Virus record (IMG/VR): IMGVR_UViG_3300031857_000246 | Coordinates: 1-54,031 of that record | DNA: 54,031 bases | Direction: 5' to 3' (one strand) | Source of the DNA: a virus | In this document: piece by piece, positions 43,224 through 51,493 of the stretch | Layout of the letters: every line of letters starts with the position of its first letter | Numbering within the stretch: the stretch's first letter is position 1 | Translations under genes and position numbers: made by a program | Notes under the pieces: generated by a model | Told to the model about the DNA's origin: nothing | What the model saw: the letters and a program-made list of their open reading frames with translations, nothing else | Database searches by the model: none

Positions 43224-43439
43224 TTATTCGAAAATCTCATCGATTTTACTTTCAGCAACTGAAGTAATTCTCCAATCATAACTAAAGGATTCATACGCTT
43301 TAGTAACTTTTGCCTCCACGTCTGTTACATTATAACCCTTTACGAGTTTTTCTTCTCTTACCTTTTTAATTTTTCCTGAGTTTTCATCTGGCAAATCATA
43401 CTGAATTTTTGCCACAAAATATTTTTCGTCCATTTCCAT
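43224..43439 (-). CDS. Small protein resembling DUF4494
   Basis: A 71-aa protein, KYFVAKIQYDLPDENSGKIK, KLVKGYNVTDVEAKVTKAYE, WRITSVAESKIDEIF. The pattern resembles the small domain DUF4494 of Bacteroidota and their phages (beta strands, a TDVEAK helix, and a conserved ESKI end); its function is unknown. It lies 34 nt after the prohead protease gene and before a terminator. The match supports a Bacteroidota host. Confidence 0.6.
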   Translation of the reverse strand: MEMDEKYFVAKIQYDLPDENSGKIKKVREEKLVKGYNVTDVEAKVTKAYESFSYDWRITSVAESKIDEIFE

Positions 43440-43473
43440 AATTTATTTTTTTAAAAATATACGACAATTAAAA

Positions 43474-44211
43474 TTACCTATCAAGGTATGCGGAAAGTTT
43501 TTTCATTAAATCTAAAGATTTATTTGCAGAATCTTCACCACCTGTTAGAGTTCTAGATGCTTTCATTTTGTTTTCCTCATCTAAATTCTCCTCAAAATTA
43601 TTTCTATCCTCAGGATTTGAGAATAAATAAGCCCCGGGTGTTGATGGGGAGGATACTAGGTCAAAACATATTAATTCAAAATCATCTTGTACTTCATTTT
43701 GTTCTCCGACCTTTTTTAATGACCCTACACCACGAGAAGAAATACCAAGGGTTACACCTTGTCTTAAATAATTTGCGGCTAAATCTCCTTTAGTTGAACA
43801 GATACCTCTTTCATGAAAACCTGGTGAGGTTAACAATCTTAATTTACCCATTAAAATCTTACCATCCCACCACACATCTGTTATGATGTGTGCAACTCTA
43901 TCTAAATCTATTAATGATGATTCAGGGTGATTCAACTCAGAAAGTGAAACACCCTTAGCAATCATTTTTTTATAGTTCTCAGCTTCTCTTTTAAGAATTT
44001 TTTCAGGGTAAACCCTTCCGTTTCTATTTGGAGTATTATATTTCTGTAGTACTGCGTAAAACTCAAATGGTTTAGAGTAATCTAAAAAATTTTTATTTTC
44101 TTTTATTATCTCAGCATTTCCATTTTCTCTAGGGTTGATGTATCCTGCGTCGTATTCAATTAGGATACCTTTTCCAGAATCAGTAGGTCCTAATATTTTT
44201 AAATTATTCAT
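43474..44211 (-). CDS. Prohead maturation protease (T4 gp21-like)
   Basis: A 245-aa serine protease of the gp21 type: FYAVLQKYNTPNRNGRVYPE (51-70), ELNHPESSLIDLDRVAHII with catalytic His 95, TSPG (128-131), GVTLGISSRGVGS with catalytic Ser at 158/159, and DDFELICFDLVSSPSTPGAY. It should cleave head proteins after (I/L)-x-E motifs, removing the capsid-protein pro-region and destroying the scaffold. The C-terminal 40 residues are a disordered tail with possible self-cleavage sites. It has the candidate late element ATATTTATA 14 nt upstream. Confidence 0.9.
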   Translation of the reverse strand: MNNLKILGPTDSGKGILIEYDAGYINPRENGNAEIIKENKNFLDYSKPFEFYAVLQKYNTPNRNGRVYPEKILKREAENYKKMIAKGVSLSELNHPESSLIDLDRVAHIITDVWWDGKILMGKLRLLTSPGFHERGICSTKGDLAANYLRQGVTLGISSRGVGSLKKVGEQNEVQDDFELICFDLVSSPSTPGAYLFSNPEDRNNFEENLDEENKMKASRTLTGGEDSANKSLDLMKKLSAYLDR

Positions 44212-44225
44212 CTTATATTTTTTAT

Positions 44226-44234
44226 TATAAATAT
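44226..44234 (-). promoter_or_regulatory. Candidate late promoter element (ATATTTATA)
   Basis: Minus-strand ATATTTATA ends 14 nt before the ATG of the prohead protease, squeezed between it and the previous stop codon at 44236. Confidence 0.45.
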
Positions 44235-44235
44235 A

Positions 44236-44688
44236 TTAATTACGAATAACTTCAAAGTCCTCTTTTTTAGAAATAGAAAAATTGAAATGTTTATTGTTTT
44301 TTAGACAATATTTTATAACTGAATCAGTAATCTTTTTCATATGATTTTTTAATTCTAAACATTTAAAATCATAGTGTTTAGTTGTGTAAAATACACATTC
44401 TAGATTCATAAAAGACTTTTTACCAAACATCACCCCACTAGACCTCAAATCCATATCACATATAAAATTTGATTCAAATAAATTTCTATCAATTAAATCA
44501 CCTATTGTTAATTTAATTGTTCTAGTAAGATGATTAATTATTTTTTCAGCGTTTTCTATGAAATCTTTTGGTTCTACCCAAGATTGAATGTTTAGATATA
44601 CTGATTTAAGATTTTTAAAATCTACTGTTCCGTAACTTACTTTAAATGACTTATAACCTGTAAGTTTAATACTTTTTCCTTTTTTCAT
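44236..44688 (-). CDS. Hypothetical protein in head cluster
   Basis: A 150-aa basic alpha/beta protein (KLTGYKSFKVSYGTVDFKNL, MDLRSSGVMFGKKSFMNLEC, NFSISKKEDFEVI), not recognised. It lies between a core-like gene and the prohead protease. It has an upstream near-consensus host promoter (TTTG, 20-nt spacer, TATATTTT-G), unlike its neighbours, so it could be expressed at a different time. Confidence 0.5.
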   Translation of the reverse strand: MKKGKSIKLTGYKSFKVSYGTVDFKNLKSVYLNIQSWVEPKDFIENAEKIINHLTRTIKLTIGDLIDRNLFESNFICDMDLRSSGVMFGKKSFMNLECVFYTTKHYDFKCLELKNHMKKITDSVIKYCLKNNKHFNFSISKKEDFEVIRN

Positions 44689-44717
44689 TAACCATTTTAA
44701 TACTTGTTTATTTGTAT

Positions 44718-44750
44718 CAAAATATAGTTAACAATTATAAAAAAAACAAA
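44718..44750 (-). promoter_or_regulatory. Weak host-type promoter candidate
   Basis: On the minus strand TTTG (44747-44750), a 20-nt spacer and TATATTTTG (44718-44726) approximate the Bacteroidota promoter with one extra T, upstream of the gene at 44688. Confidence 0.3.
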
Positions 44751-44754
44751 AATT

Positions 44755-45459
44755 TTAAAGATTATTAAATAATTGACGCAATTTCATTAAATTAATCTGA
44801 TTTTTTGGTTCAGTTTTAATTCTCTCAATTGTCTCAGTTATTTTTTCTTTAGTTGGTGTGTCTGAAATAGAGACCAATTCGTCTAATTTTTCAATAGTCA
44901 TTTCAGATAATAAATCGTATTTAGATACTATTTCAGATTCAGTTAGTGTCAAATACTTATTTAAAGTTTTTAGTTCATTTTCAGATAAATCTGACAAATA
45001 CTCCTTAGTAGTGTTTTCGGCTATCTCATAAACTTTATTTAAAGGTATACTAGGTGTGTCAGTTTTTTTATCCTTTAAAATAATTTTTTTAGTTATTGTT
45101 TTTTTTGCCTCTAAAATTTTCTCAATATCCAAATCCTCATTAAAAATATTATCTATAATCTCATATGTGTTAGACTCAGTGGGAATTTCCTTTACCCAAC
45201 TCTCAAGTTGTAAAATTTTTTTGGAGTTAAAATTTAATTTCTCAAATTGTCTGATACACTCATTAATGAATAAATCTGCATCGTTTGGATTTAGTCCTCT
45301 TTTTCTATCCATAATATCGTAAAGATAAAATGCTTTTGCAATATTTTTATCCTCTAAAACTAAAGACTTAAAAGTTTTAATCTTGTCTTTAAAGGTGTTA
45401 TCAGACATAGATTCAACTAGAATCTTCTCAACTTTTGATTTTATTAGACCTATTTTCAT
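44755..45459 (-). CDS. Helical head/core-like protein with cleavable N-terminus candidate
   Basis: A 234-aa charged, mostly helical protein. Its N-terminus MKIGLIKSKVEKILVE/S ends in an L-V-E prohead-protease site at residue 16, and further sites (FNEDLD, LLSE) occur. Its place between portal and prohead protease is that of T4 core proteins gp67/gp68, so a prohead-core or internal role is likely. No sequence match recognised. The candidate late element ATATTTATA lies 9 nt upstream of the start. Confidence 0.5.
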   Translation of the reverse strand: MKIGLIKSKVEKILVESMSDNTFKDKIKTFKSLVLEDKNIAKAFYLYDIMDRKRGLNPNDADLFINECIRQFEKLNFNSKKILQLESWVKEIPTESNTYEIIDNIFNEDLDIEKILEAKKTITKKIILKDKKTDTPSIPLNKVYEIAENTTKEYLSDLSENELKTLNKYLTLTESEIVSKYDLLSEMTIEKLDELVSISDTPTKEKITETIERIKTEPKNQINLMKLRQLFNNL

Positions 45460-45468
45460 TTTTTTATT

Positions 45469-45477
45469 TATAAATAT
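45469..45477 (-). promoter_or_regulatory. Candidate late promoter element (ATATTTATA)
   Basis: Minus-strand ATATTTATA ends 9 nt before the ATG at 45459, in the 35-nt gap after the Thr/Pro adhesin gene. Confidence 0.45.
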
Positions 45478-45494
45478 ATCAATTTACGATTAAA

Positions 45495-47849
45495 TTATTG
45501 TGGACAAACTCCACCAATACAAGCCCCGTAAAAAGCCACTGCCATATTAGCCGTTAATCCGCTTATATTACCAACTTTACAATATTTTGGAGTTCCGCTA
45601 TTTGCCGGAACTACTTCATTTTTGGTATTTCCATTACATTGCGTAAATGTAATAACACCTGTAGTTTGTCCAGTGTTGACAACTTTAAAACATAAACAAT
45701 TACTTGTTGGTGTCACGGTTGGTACTGGATTAAAAGATTGTGTAGGTGTTATAGTCCTTGTTGGTGTTGGAGTACTTGTTCTTGTCGCTGTGGGTGTTGG
45801 TGTTAATGCACATTGATTATTTACACATAACCCTAAAGTTTGTTTTATAATTCCTGACACATTTGGTACACTACTAGCACAGAAATTAGAAGTTGTGGTA
45901 TTGGCACCAACTACAATATTAGTGCTTTGATTTGAACAATTGGTATAAGTTACTACTATCGCACTTGTTGTTGTATTTTGTAAACGATGACACAAACAAT
46001 TATATGTTGGTGTTGGTGTACTTGTTCTAGTTGGTGTTGGTGTGCTTGTTCTAGTTGGTGTTGGACTTCCTGTCCTTGTTGGAGTATTTGTTAAGGTTGG
46101 GGTTATTCCAGGTGTTGTAGTTCTAGTTGGGGTATTCGTTAAAGTTGGGGTTGCCGTTCTAGTTGGGGTCGCTGTTCTAGTTGGAGTTGCCGTTCTAGTT
46201 GGAGTTGCCGTTCTAGTCAATGTTGGTGTTGGTGTTGGTGCTGGTGAACAATTTCCGTTTACACAAGTCCCGACATATAATACTTGGAGTCCTGTAGTAA
46301 CTACTGGTAGTTGTCTAGCACAGAAATTATTACTAAATGAATTTGGTAATACAAAAGTATTAGATGCCCCTCCATTACACCCTAAATAAGAAAAAGTTTT
46401 TGTGGTTACGGTATTGTTCCTCACACGATAACAAATACAGACGTTTGTAGGTGTTAAAGTAGGTGTTCTTGATGGTGTTGAGGTATTTGTTGGTGTTAAT
46501 CCAAATGTATTTGTCGGGGTTACAGTTCTAGTTAGCGTTGGTGTTGGTGTCGGATATAGTTGACAAGAATTATTTAAACAAGAGCCCACCGTATTAATTA
46601 TAATACCTGACATATTTTGTACAGATTTCGCACAAAAATTATTACTTGTAAAATTAGATGGTACTATGATTGTTGTTAAAACATTATTACAATTGGTATA
46701 TGTGACATTTTTTGTTGTTGTTGTCGTATTTTGTAAATTATAACATAAACAACTATTGGTACTTGTTGGAGTTGCGGTTCTAGTTGGAGTTGCGGTTAAT
46801 GTTGGTGTAGTTGTTTTTGTCGGTGTAGGTGTAGGTGTCTTAGTTACAGTAGGTGTTGCACTTGCGGTTCTAGTTGGAGTAACTGTTTTAGTCGGAGTTA
46901 CCGTTGGTGTTAAGGTTTTGGTGCTAGTTACCGTTGGTGTTGGGGTTACAAATACAGGAATGTCTTTAACTTGTTGGTATCCATATATCATATAACCCTT
47001 TAGCTCTATATTACTTTTTGCGGGAGACACCCAATTATCGTAAGCATTTTTAAAATTTAGATATGCCTGTTCAAATCCAAACTCCTCAAAGTATGAGTGC
47101 ATATATGAAGTTCCACCATGATAAATTATTATTATTTCAACATTCCTATTTGACCCTGATGCCGCATAACCTAATAATTCTAATTCTTCATCAATTGTGG
47201 TTAATCCATAATTTGTGGTTGCCGTAAATTGATTGGTTGTTATGTAACAAGTTAACAAAATCCTATCTGTTCTATTAACTAAAAACGTGGAAATTTGTGA
47301 TGGGGTATAAGCCGAAGTCTCATCCCTTATCAGTCCAATATAAGCATCAAAAGTAACATTAGTACCTGATGTAACTGCAGACACTTGTAACATTTCATCC
47401 CTATATGTTAAAAACGGAACTGTCCCAACATTATCAGGATAATTCCAAAATTCATTCTCTAAATTAAATACATTAAAAGTTTCTGCCGAACTAGTACAAC
47501 CCGTATTAAAGAAATAACGTGAATTATTTCCAGTTGTTCCAGTACCAACCAAAGTATTACTACTACCCCCAATACCACCAACTTCCAATACTCCCGATTC
47601 TCTAACAGAAACGTTATAAGCCCTAACATTTGTACGACCTGAACTACTAGCTAATATGGGTGTTAAATCATAAAAATATAACGCATTAAAACCAAAATAT
47701 TCTGTGAATATTTTTAAATTATTTTTTTCTGAACCATTATTAATTATTGTATCATAGTCATTTACATATAACCCTTTGAACTGAATCAATGGGGTACTAG
47801 ATGGTGTTGGTGTTAGGGGTATTGTTCCCGTCGGGAGTGGAGTTGACAT
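45495..47849 (-). CDS. Thr/Pro-rich adhesin with TIM-barrel-like domain and four six-Cys repeats
   Basis: A 784-aa protein placed, oddly, between portal and head-core genes. Residues about 22-300 (FKGLYVNDYDTIIN, VFNLENEFWN, TFDAYIGLIRDE, DRILLTCYITT, NVEIIIIYHGG) resemble a TIM-barrel-like domain seen in Bacteroidota proteins of unknown activity. Then come four domains of about 65 residues, each with six Cys in the order C-x-C, C, C, C, C, separated by Thr/Pro/Arg tracts such as TPTRTATPTRTATPT. The layout is that of a mucin-like extended stalk with disulphide knots. No signal peptide; it is presumably part of the virion surface (head or neck fibre). The tracts are likely glycosylation targets. 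Confidence 0.62.
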   Translation of the reverse strand: MSTPLPTGTIPLTPTPSSTPLIQFKGLYVNDYDTIINNGSEKNNLKIFTEYFGFNALYFYDLTPILASSSGRTNVRAYNVSVRESGVLEVGGIGGSSNTLVGTGTTGNNSRYFFNTGCTSSAETFNVFNLENEFWNYPDNVGTVPFLTYRDEMLQVSAVTSGTNVTFDAYIGLIRDETSAYTPSQISTFLVNRTDRILLTCYITTNQFTATTNYGLTTIDEELELLGYAASGSNRNVEIIIIYHGGTSYMHSYFEEFGFEQAYLNFKNAYDNWVSPAKSNIELKGYMIYGYQQVKDIPVFVTPTPTVTSTKTLTPTVTPTKTVTPTRTASATPTVTKTPTPTPTKTTTPTLTATPTRTATPTSTNSCLCYNLQNTTTTTKNVTYTNCNNVLTTIIVPSNFTSNNFCAKSVQNMSGIIINTVGSCLNNSCQLYPTPTPTLTRTVTPTNTFGLTPTNTSTPSRTPTLTPTNVCICYRVRNNTVTTKTFSYLGCNGGASNTFVLPNSFSNNFCARQLPVVTTGLQVLYVGTCVNGNCSPAPTPTPTLTRTATPTRTATPTRTATPTRTATPTLTNTPTRTTTPGITPTLTNTPTRTGSPTPTRTSTPTPTRTSTPTPTYNCLCHRLQNTTTSAIVVTYTNCSNQSTNIVVGANTTTSNFCASSVPNVSGIIKQTLGLCVNNQCALTPTPTATRTSTPTPTRTITPTQSFNPVPTVTPTSNCLCFKVVNTGQTTGVITFTQCNGNTKNEVVPANSGTPKYCKVGNISGLTANMAVAFYGACIGGVCPQ
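45504..46751 (-). repeat. Four six-Cys domain repeats separated by Thr/Pro/Arg tracts
   Basis: Repeat units lie at about 46563-46751, 46248-46439, 45810-45998 and 45504-45698 (about 190-195 bp each). Units share CLCYxLQNTT, YTNCN, NFCA and C(V/L)NxxC positions but differ elsewhere. Intervening tracts, plus one before the first unit (to about 46960), code TPTRT-type repeats. Confidence 0.8.
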
Positions 47850-47851
47850 TT

Positions 47852-49666
47852 TTAATCTTTAAGCAATTTATTTAGTTTATTTTCCATTTCAGTTAACGAG
47901 TCACTACTTTTATCAAAATTAAAATAATCATCATCCATTGTTTCTAGTAAGATGTTTAATTGTTTTTCCTTTGACTCGGGTGTAATTCCTGCTGGTTCTG
48001 CCGCTGGTTCAGGTGTAGGTTCTGCCGCTGGTTCACCTAATCCCCCTCCTAAATCACCACTAGGCATTCCGCCTCCTCCAGCTTCACCACCTCCAGCTTC
48101 AGGTGTTGTAGTAGTCCCACTTGTTGACCCATACAACTTGTCAATATTATCAAATAATCCTGTATGTTTTATAACCTCAGCAGTTGCCGCTAACTCACCC
48201 GCAACGGCTTTCTCAACACGTTGTTGTTGGATATCAAGTTTAATTTCTTCATCAGAAAACCCAAGGATATTTTTTTTAGCCCAAGATACTGAGGTCGGTG
48301 CTATACCTTCAATTGGTGTGACCGCATCTTTATACAATACAACTTTTTCTTTCCAAATGTCAATTTTTAACAAGTCTGCCTGAGAAGATGGGTTGGTTAA
48401 CATTAAATTAAAATTGTTAAGTTCATCTTCAAACCCTAATAAGAACAAATGGATAATTGCAATTTTATTTAATTCTGCCAATACACACTTTTGAATTCTA
48501 TTGATAGTTCTAGCGAAACGAATATCTAGTAATGAAAGGTTTTTACCATCCCCAACCACTTCCTCAAACCCTAAAAATGCTTTAGGTACACGAAGTGCAG
48601 TAAGTAGTTTCTTTTGGATGTATTCAATATCTGCAATCTCAGATAGGTTTGTAGCTCCGGGTAATGTGTCAATTGGATTTGGTGCCGCTGGGTCTCTAAC
48701 AGGAATAAAATAATCTTGGTCAACCGCCATTTGATTAAACCTCATATCCACATTACCCGTTTTATTATCAACAACTTGAGACCTTTTAAATTTATTGGCA
48801 ACTCTTTGTACATATGGTTCAATATCTTTGTCATCCATATTACCCACAAATACTTTAAATACTCTTCTCTCAGGTGCTCTAGATGTTCTGTAAATTAACA
48901 TTGCATCTTCAGACAATAATAATTGTTTCCAAATACGTCTCGCTTTTTCTAACATCGATGTACCATAAGGAAGTTTTCTATCATCACCTAACAATCTAAA
49001 ATGTGCAATTTCCCAAGTATTGAATTCCATTTCTTTATTTTTCCAAACAAACTTTAAACCATTTGTCTCTACGTCAGCATTATCCAAATTAGATTTTCCC
49101 TTCATTCCTCTTTCAATCCTTTCGATTTCAATGTTAGGTAGTTGTGAACACCCAACGACACCCTTTTCAGGGTCTAATCGTAAGTAAACAAAGTTATCAC
49201 CATACTTACAAACATTTCTTATCCACATAGGTAAGTTAGTATTGACATCCAATGCATTATTGAACAAATCAGTTAATACTGATTTAATCCTTTTAGACTC
49301 AGAATATATTTGTAACATATGACCATTTTGGTCAGGGGTTGTGGATTCTTCAGCATAAATGTCTAAAGATGCCGAAATTTCAGGAGTATATTCCATAGAT
49401 TCATAATCATAATATGATGCCAATCTAGTGGGTTCAAAATATACTCCTTGAGTATATAAATTATTTTCAATTTTAGCCCACTGGTTAGCGAGATAAAATG
49501 TTTGTTGTGCTTGTAGTTTTGCTAAATCATATTCACCTTTTGACGTGGTTTTTAGTAATTCTTTTTTATCAAATTTGTAGACTGGATAGTCTTGACCTAA
49601 TAAAGAATTTGGACCGAATGTCTGCGATAATCTTTGCCAAACTGTTAATTTTTGATTATTTTCCAT
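47852..49666 (-). CDS. Portal protein (T4 gp20-like)
   Basis: A 604-aa portal protein: an N-terminal region with LWQRLSQTF-like start (WQRLSQTFGP), YYDYESMEYTPEISASLDIY, PMWIRNVCKYGDNFVYL, FRLLGDDRKLPYGTSMLEKA, RIWKQLLLSEDAMLIYRTSR and APERRVFKVFVGNM, followed by ALRVPKAFLGFEE. These match gp20-type portals of T4-like phages. It forms the dodecameric ring through which DNA passes. The C-terminus has a disordered Gly/Pro/Ala-Glu stretch (about 510-560) absent from T4. It follows terL by 37 nt with a candidate late element in the gap. Confidence 0.93.
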   Translation of the reverse strand: MENNQKLTVWQRLSQTFGPNSLLGQDYPVYKFDKKELLKTTSKGEYDLAKLQAQQTFYLANQWAKIENNLYTQGVYFEPTRLASYYDYESMEYTPEISASLDIYAEESTTPDQNGHMLQIYSESKRIKSVLTDLFNNALDVNTNLPMWIRNVCKYGDNFVYLRLDPEKGVVGCSQLPNIEIERIERGMKGKSNLDNADVETNGLKFVWKNKEMEFNTWEIAHFRLLGDDRKLPYGTSMLEKARRIWKQLLLSEDAMLIYRTSRAPERRVFKVFVGNMDDKDIEPYVQRVANKFKRSQVVDNKTGNVDMRFNQMAVDQDYFIPVRDPAAPNPIDTLPGATNLSEIADIEYIQKKLLTALRVPKAFLGFEEVVGDGKNLSLLDIRFARTINRIQKCVLAELNKIAIIHLFLLGFEDELNNFNLMLTNPSSQADLLKIDIWKEKVVLYKDAVTPIEGIAPTSVSWAKKNILGFSDEEIKLDIQQQRVEKAVAGELAATAEVIKHTGLFDNIDKLYGSTSGTTTTPEAGGGEAGGGGMPSGDLGGGLGEPAAEPTPEPAAEPAGITPESKEKQLNILLETMDDDYFNFDKSSDSLTEMENKLNKLLKD

Positions 49667-49693
49667 ATTAAAATTTAACCCTATTCATTTTTT

Positions 49694-49702
49694 TATAAAT
49701 AC
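49694..49702 (-). promoter_or_regulatory. Candidate late promoter element (GTATTTATA)
   Basis: Minus-strand GTATTTATA begins immediately after the terL stop codon region and ends 27 nt before the portal ATG. Confidence 0.45.
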
Positions 49703-49703
49703 A

Positions 49704-51461
49704 TCATCTTCTACTTCCAAACAACCAACCATATTTTGCGTAGTCTTCTCTTGAAAACTCCATAGGGTGGTTTTGTCCTCCAACAACATACGAAGGGACG
49801 TATGTATTTTGGTTTATACTTTTTGATACATTTTCATTCTCGGCAACTGACCAAGACTCTAACATAGTTTTTGCTTGCTCTGTAACTTTGGTTAAAGAAG
49901 AAAATGAATTTTCACCAACGTAACAAGCAATTGCGATTGACATAATTAGGTCATCGTGTTGTCCTTTTTGGTGGTCAGGTCTTCCATTAACATAAACAAA
50001 AGTATTCATCTCGTTTAACAATCTTGATGAATATACCTTAAACCCGTGTCTTAAATATTCCTCATATGCCGCAATTATTTGAACTCGTTTATTATTGAAG
50101 TTAATTCCTGGTATTTTTTCATTCATTTTTGGGTCATATTTCCATCTATTTGTCGAATCTAATCCATCAATATATAAATTTTTATAACCCAATTCTTGTA
50201 ATTTTCTTGACGTAGTGACACCCATACCTCCTGTAATATCAACAACAATAAATGCTGAATACATAGTTCCCCATTTATAACATAGTTCCGCCAAAGTGTC
50301 AGGTGGAAGTTTTCCAATATATTCAGCAACTTGTTCCCTTGTTTCAAAATCAATAATTTGAAACGTAGAATAGTCTTCACTATCGCCACGACTTACGTCA
50401 ACTCCCATAATATACCTATGACCTTCAAGTGGGTCTTTCCATATCCATAATCCACCACTAACCATCTTACCTTGTGGTTCTCTAACCATATTGGCTCTAA
50501 TGTCTTCAGTAAGTCTACTATCAAATACGTTATCACCAGAACCTAAAAAAGCACATTCTAATTCCTGATTAACTTTACGTTTGTCGTATTTAAGTTTTTT
50601 AACCATTTTCTCATACCAAGATGAGGTTGGTTTGTAACCTTGACCAATTAAAGAATTAACTTCAACATAGTCTTTAACTTTGTCTGAAAAATCAATTACT
50701 TCATCATTTAAATGTTCCTCACGATTTAAAAAATAATGAATGATGTCATCACATTTAACTAATTGTAGGTCTTTATTATATCTTGGGTCCTTATACCAAA
50801 CCATTGGGGAGATTTTAAAATCGTTCATCCCTTTTTGTGCTTGGTCAAAAATTTCATAGTATATTGGGTCATAACCATTTGGGGTTGAAATGACTATTAC
50901 CTTACCTCCTGTTGATAAAGATGCCATACAAGCTGCCCAAAAGTCACCATCTGCCTCGATATATGCTGCCTCGTCAAACACCAATATTGTTGGTGTGTAA
51001 CCACGTAAGGCATCGGTGGATGTTGCTACGGCTTTAACCTCACATCCATTTGTTAATTTAAAGTGTCTTTGTGAATTTTTTTCAGCAGAAAATGTAACCC
51101 CTACCCATTTTGGCCATTGTTCGGTGAAACCACGAACTTTGTTAGCCATCTCAACGGCAGTATCTAATTTGTTTGCAATAATAAGAACCTTTTCAGGTTT
51201 ATTCTTTTTGGCAAATACTAATTTCTTTGATGCCCATGCGGCAGTTACTGTTGACACACCTGCCTGACGATACTTTAACGCAATATTTTCATTAAAGTTT
51301 TCATAATCCTCAACAAGTGTTATTTGGTCAGGAAATAATTCTAGTGGAACATACTGAGAAACAGTATTATCATAAGTTTGTAGATAAGTTTTTAAGGCGT
51401 ATGGAGTGTCCTTCATACACCTTGTGTACTCAATTATTAATTCTTCTTTTGTCATTGCCAT
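49704..51461 (-). CDS. terL: Terminase large subunit (T4 gp17-like)
   Basis: A 585-aa packaging motor. The ATPase half has the P-loop variant KYRQAGVSTVTA (63-74) with Val instead of the usual Lys, Walker B ILVFDEAAYI (159-168, D163/E164) and the coupling motif STPNG (193-197). The nuclease half has IMGVDVSRGDSED (D355), FIVVDITGG (D408) and GQHDDLIMSIA (D503/D504). It cuts and pumps DNA into the prohead. The start codons ATG...ATG (Met-Ala-Met) fall inside a 14-bp hairpin (see site at 51452-51490), and a GTATTTATC element sits in the hairpin loop. Confidence 0.95.
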   Translation of the reverse strand: MAMTKEELIIEYTRCMKDTPYALKTYLQTYDNTVSQYVPLELFPDQITLVEDYENFNENIALKYRQAGVSTVTAAWASKKLVFAKKNKPEKVLIIANKLDTAVEMANKVRGFTEQWPKWVGVTFSAEKNSQRHFKLTNGCEVKAVATSTDALRGYTPTILVFDEAAYIEADGDFWAACMASLSTGGKVIVISTPNGYDPIYYEIFDQAQKGMNDFKISPMVWYKDPRYNKDLQLVKCDDIIHYFLNREEHLNDEVIDFSDKVKDYVEVNSLIGQGYKPTSSWYEKMVKKLKYDKRKVNQELECAFLGSGDNVFDSRLTEDIRANMVREPQGKMVSGGLWIWKDPLEGHRYIMGVDVSRGDSEDYSTFQIIDFETREQVAEYIGKLPPDTLAELCYKWGTMYSAFIVVDITGGMGVTTSRKLQELGYKNLYIDGLDSTNRWKYDPKMNEKIPGINFNNKRVQIIAAYEEYLRHGFKVYSSRLLNEMNTFVYVNGRPDHQKGQHDDLIMSIAIACYVGENSFSSLTKVTEQAKTMLESWSVAENENVSKSINQNTYVPSYVVGGQNHPMEFSREDYAKYGWLFGSRR

Positions 51462-51490
51462 ATCTGATAAATACCTAGATATGGCAATGA
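51452..51490 (-). promoter_or_regulatory. Hairpin over terL start with promoter-like element in the loop
   Basis: Perfect 14-bp inverted repeats (51452-51465 and 51477-51490) with an 11-nt loop. On the terL mRNA the 3' arm contains both possible start codons, so a long transcript would hide them. The loop holds AGGTATTTATC (minus strand), a candidate late promoter element; transcripts starting after it would lack the 5' arm. Confidence 0.55.
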
Positions 51491-51493
51491 AAT

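Noticed and set aside
47952-48383. Pro/Ser-rich plus-strand frame opposite the portal gene
   Set aside because: Overlaps the conserved portal C-terminus and its Gly/Ala/Glu-Pro stretch; composition explains it.
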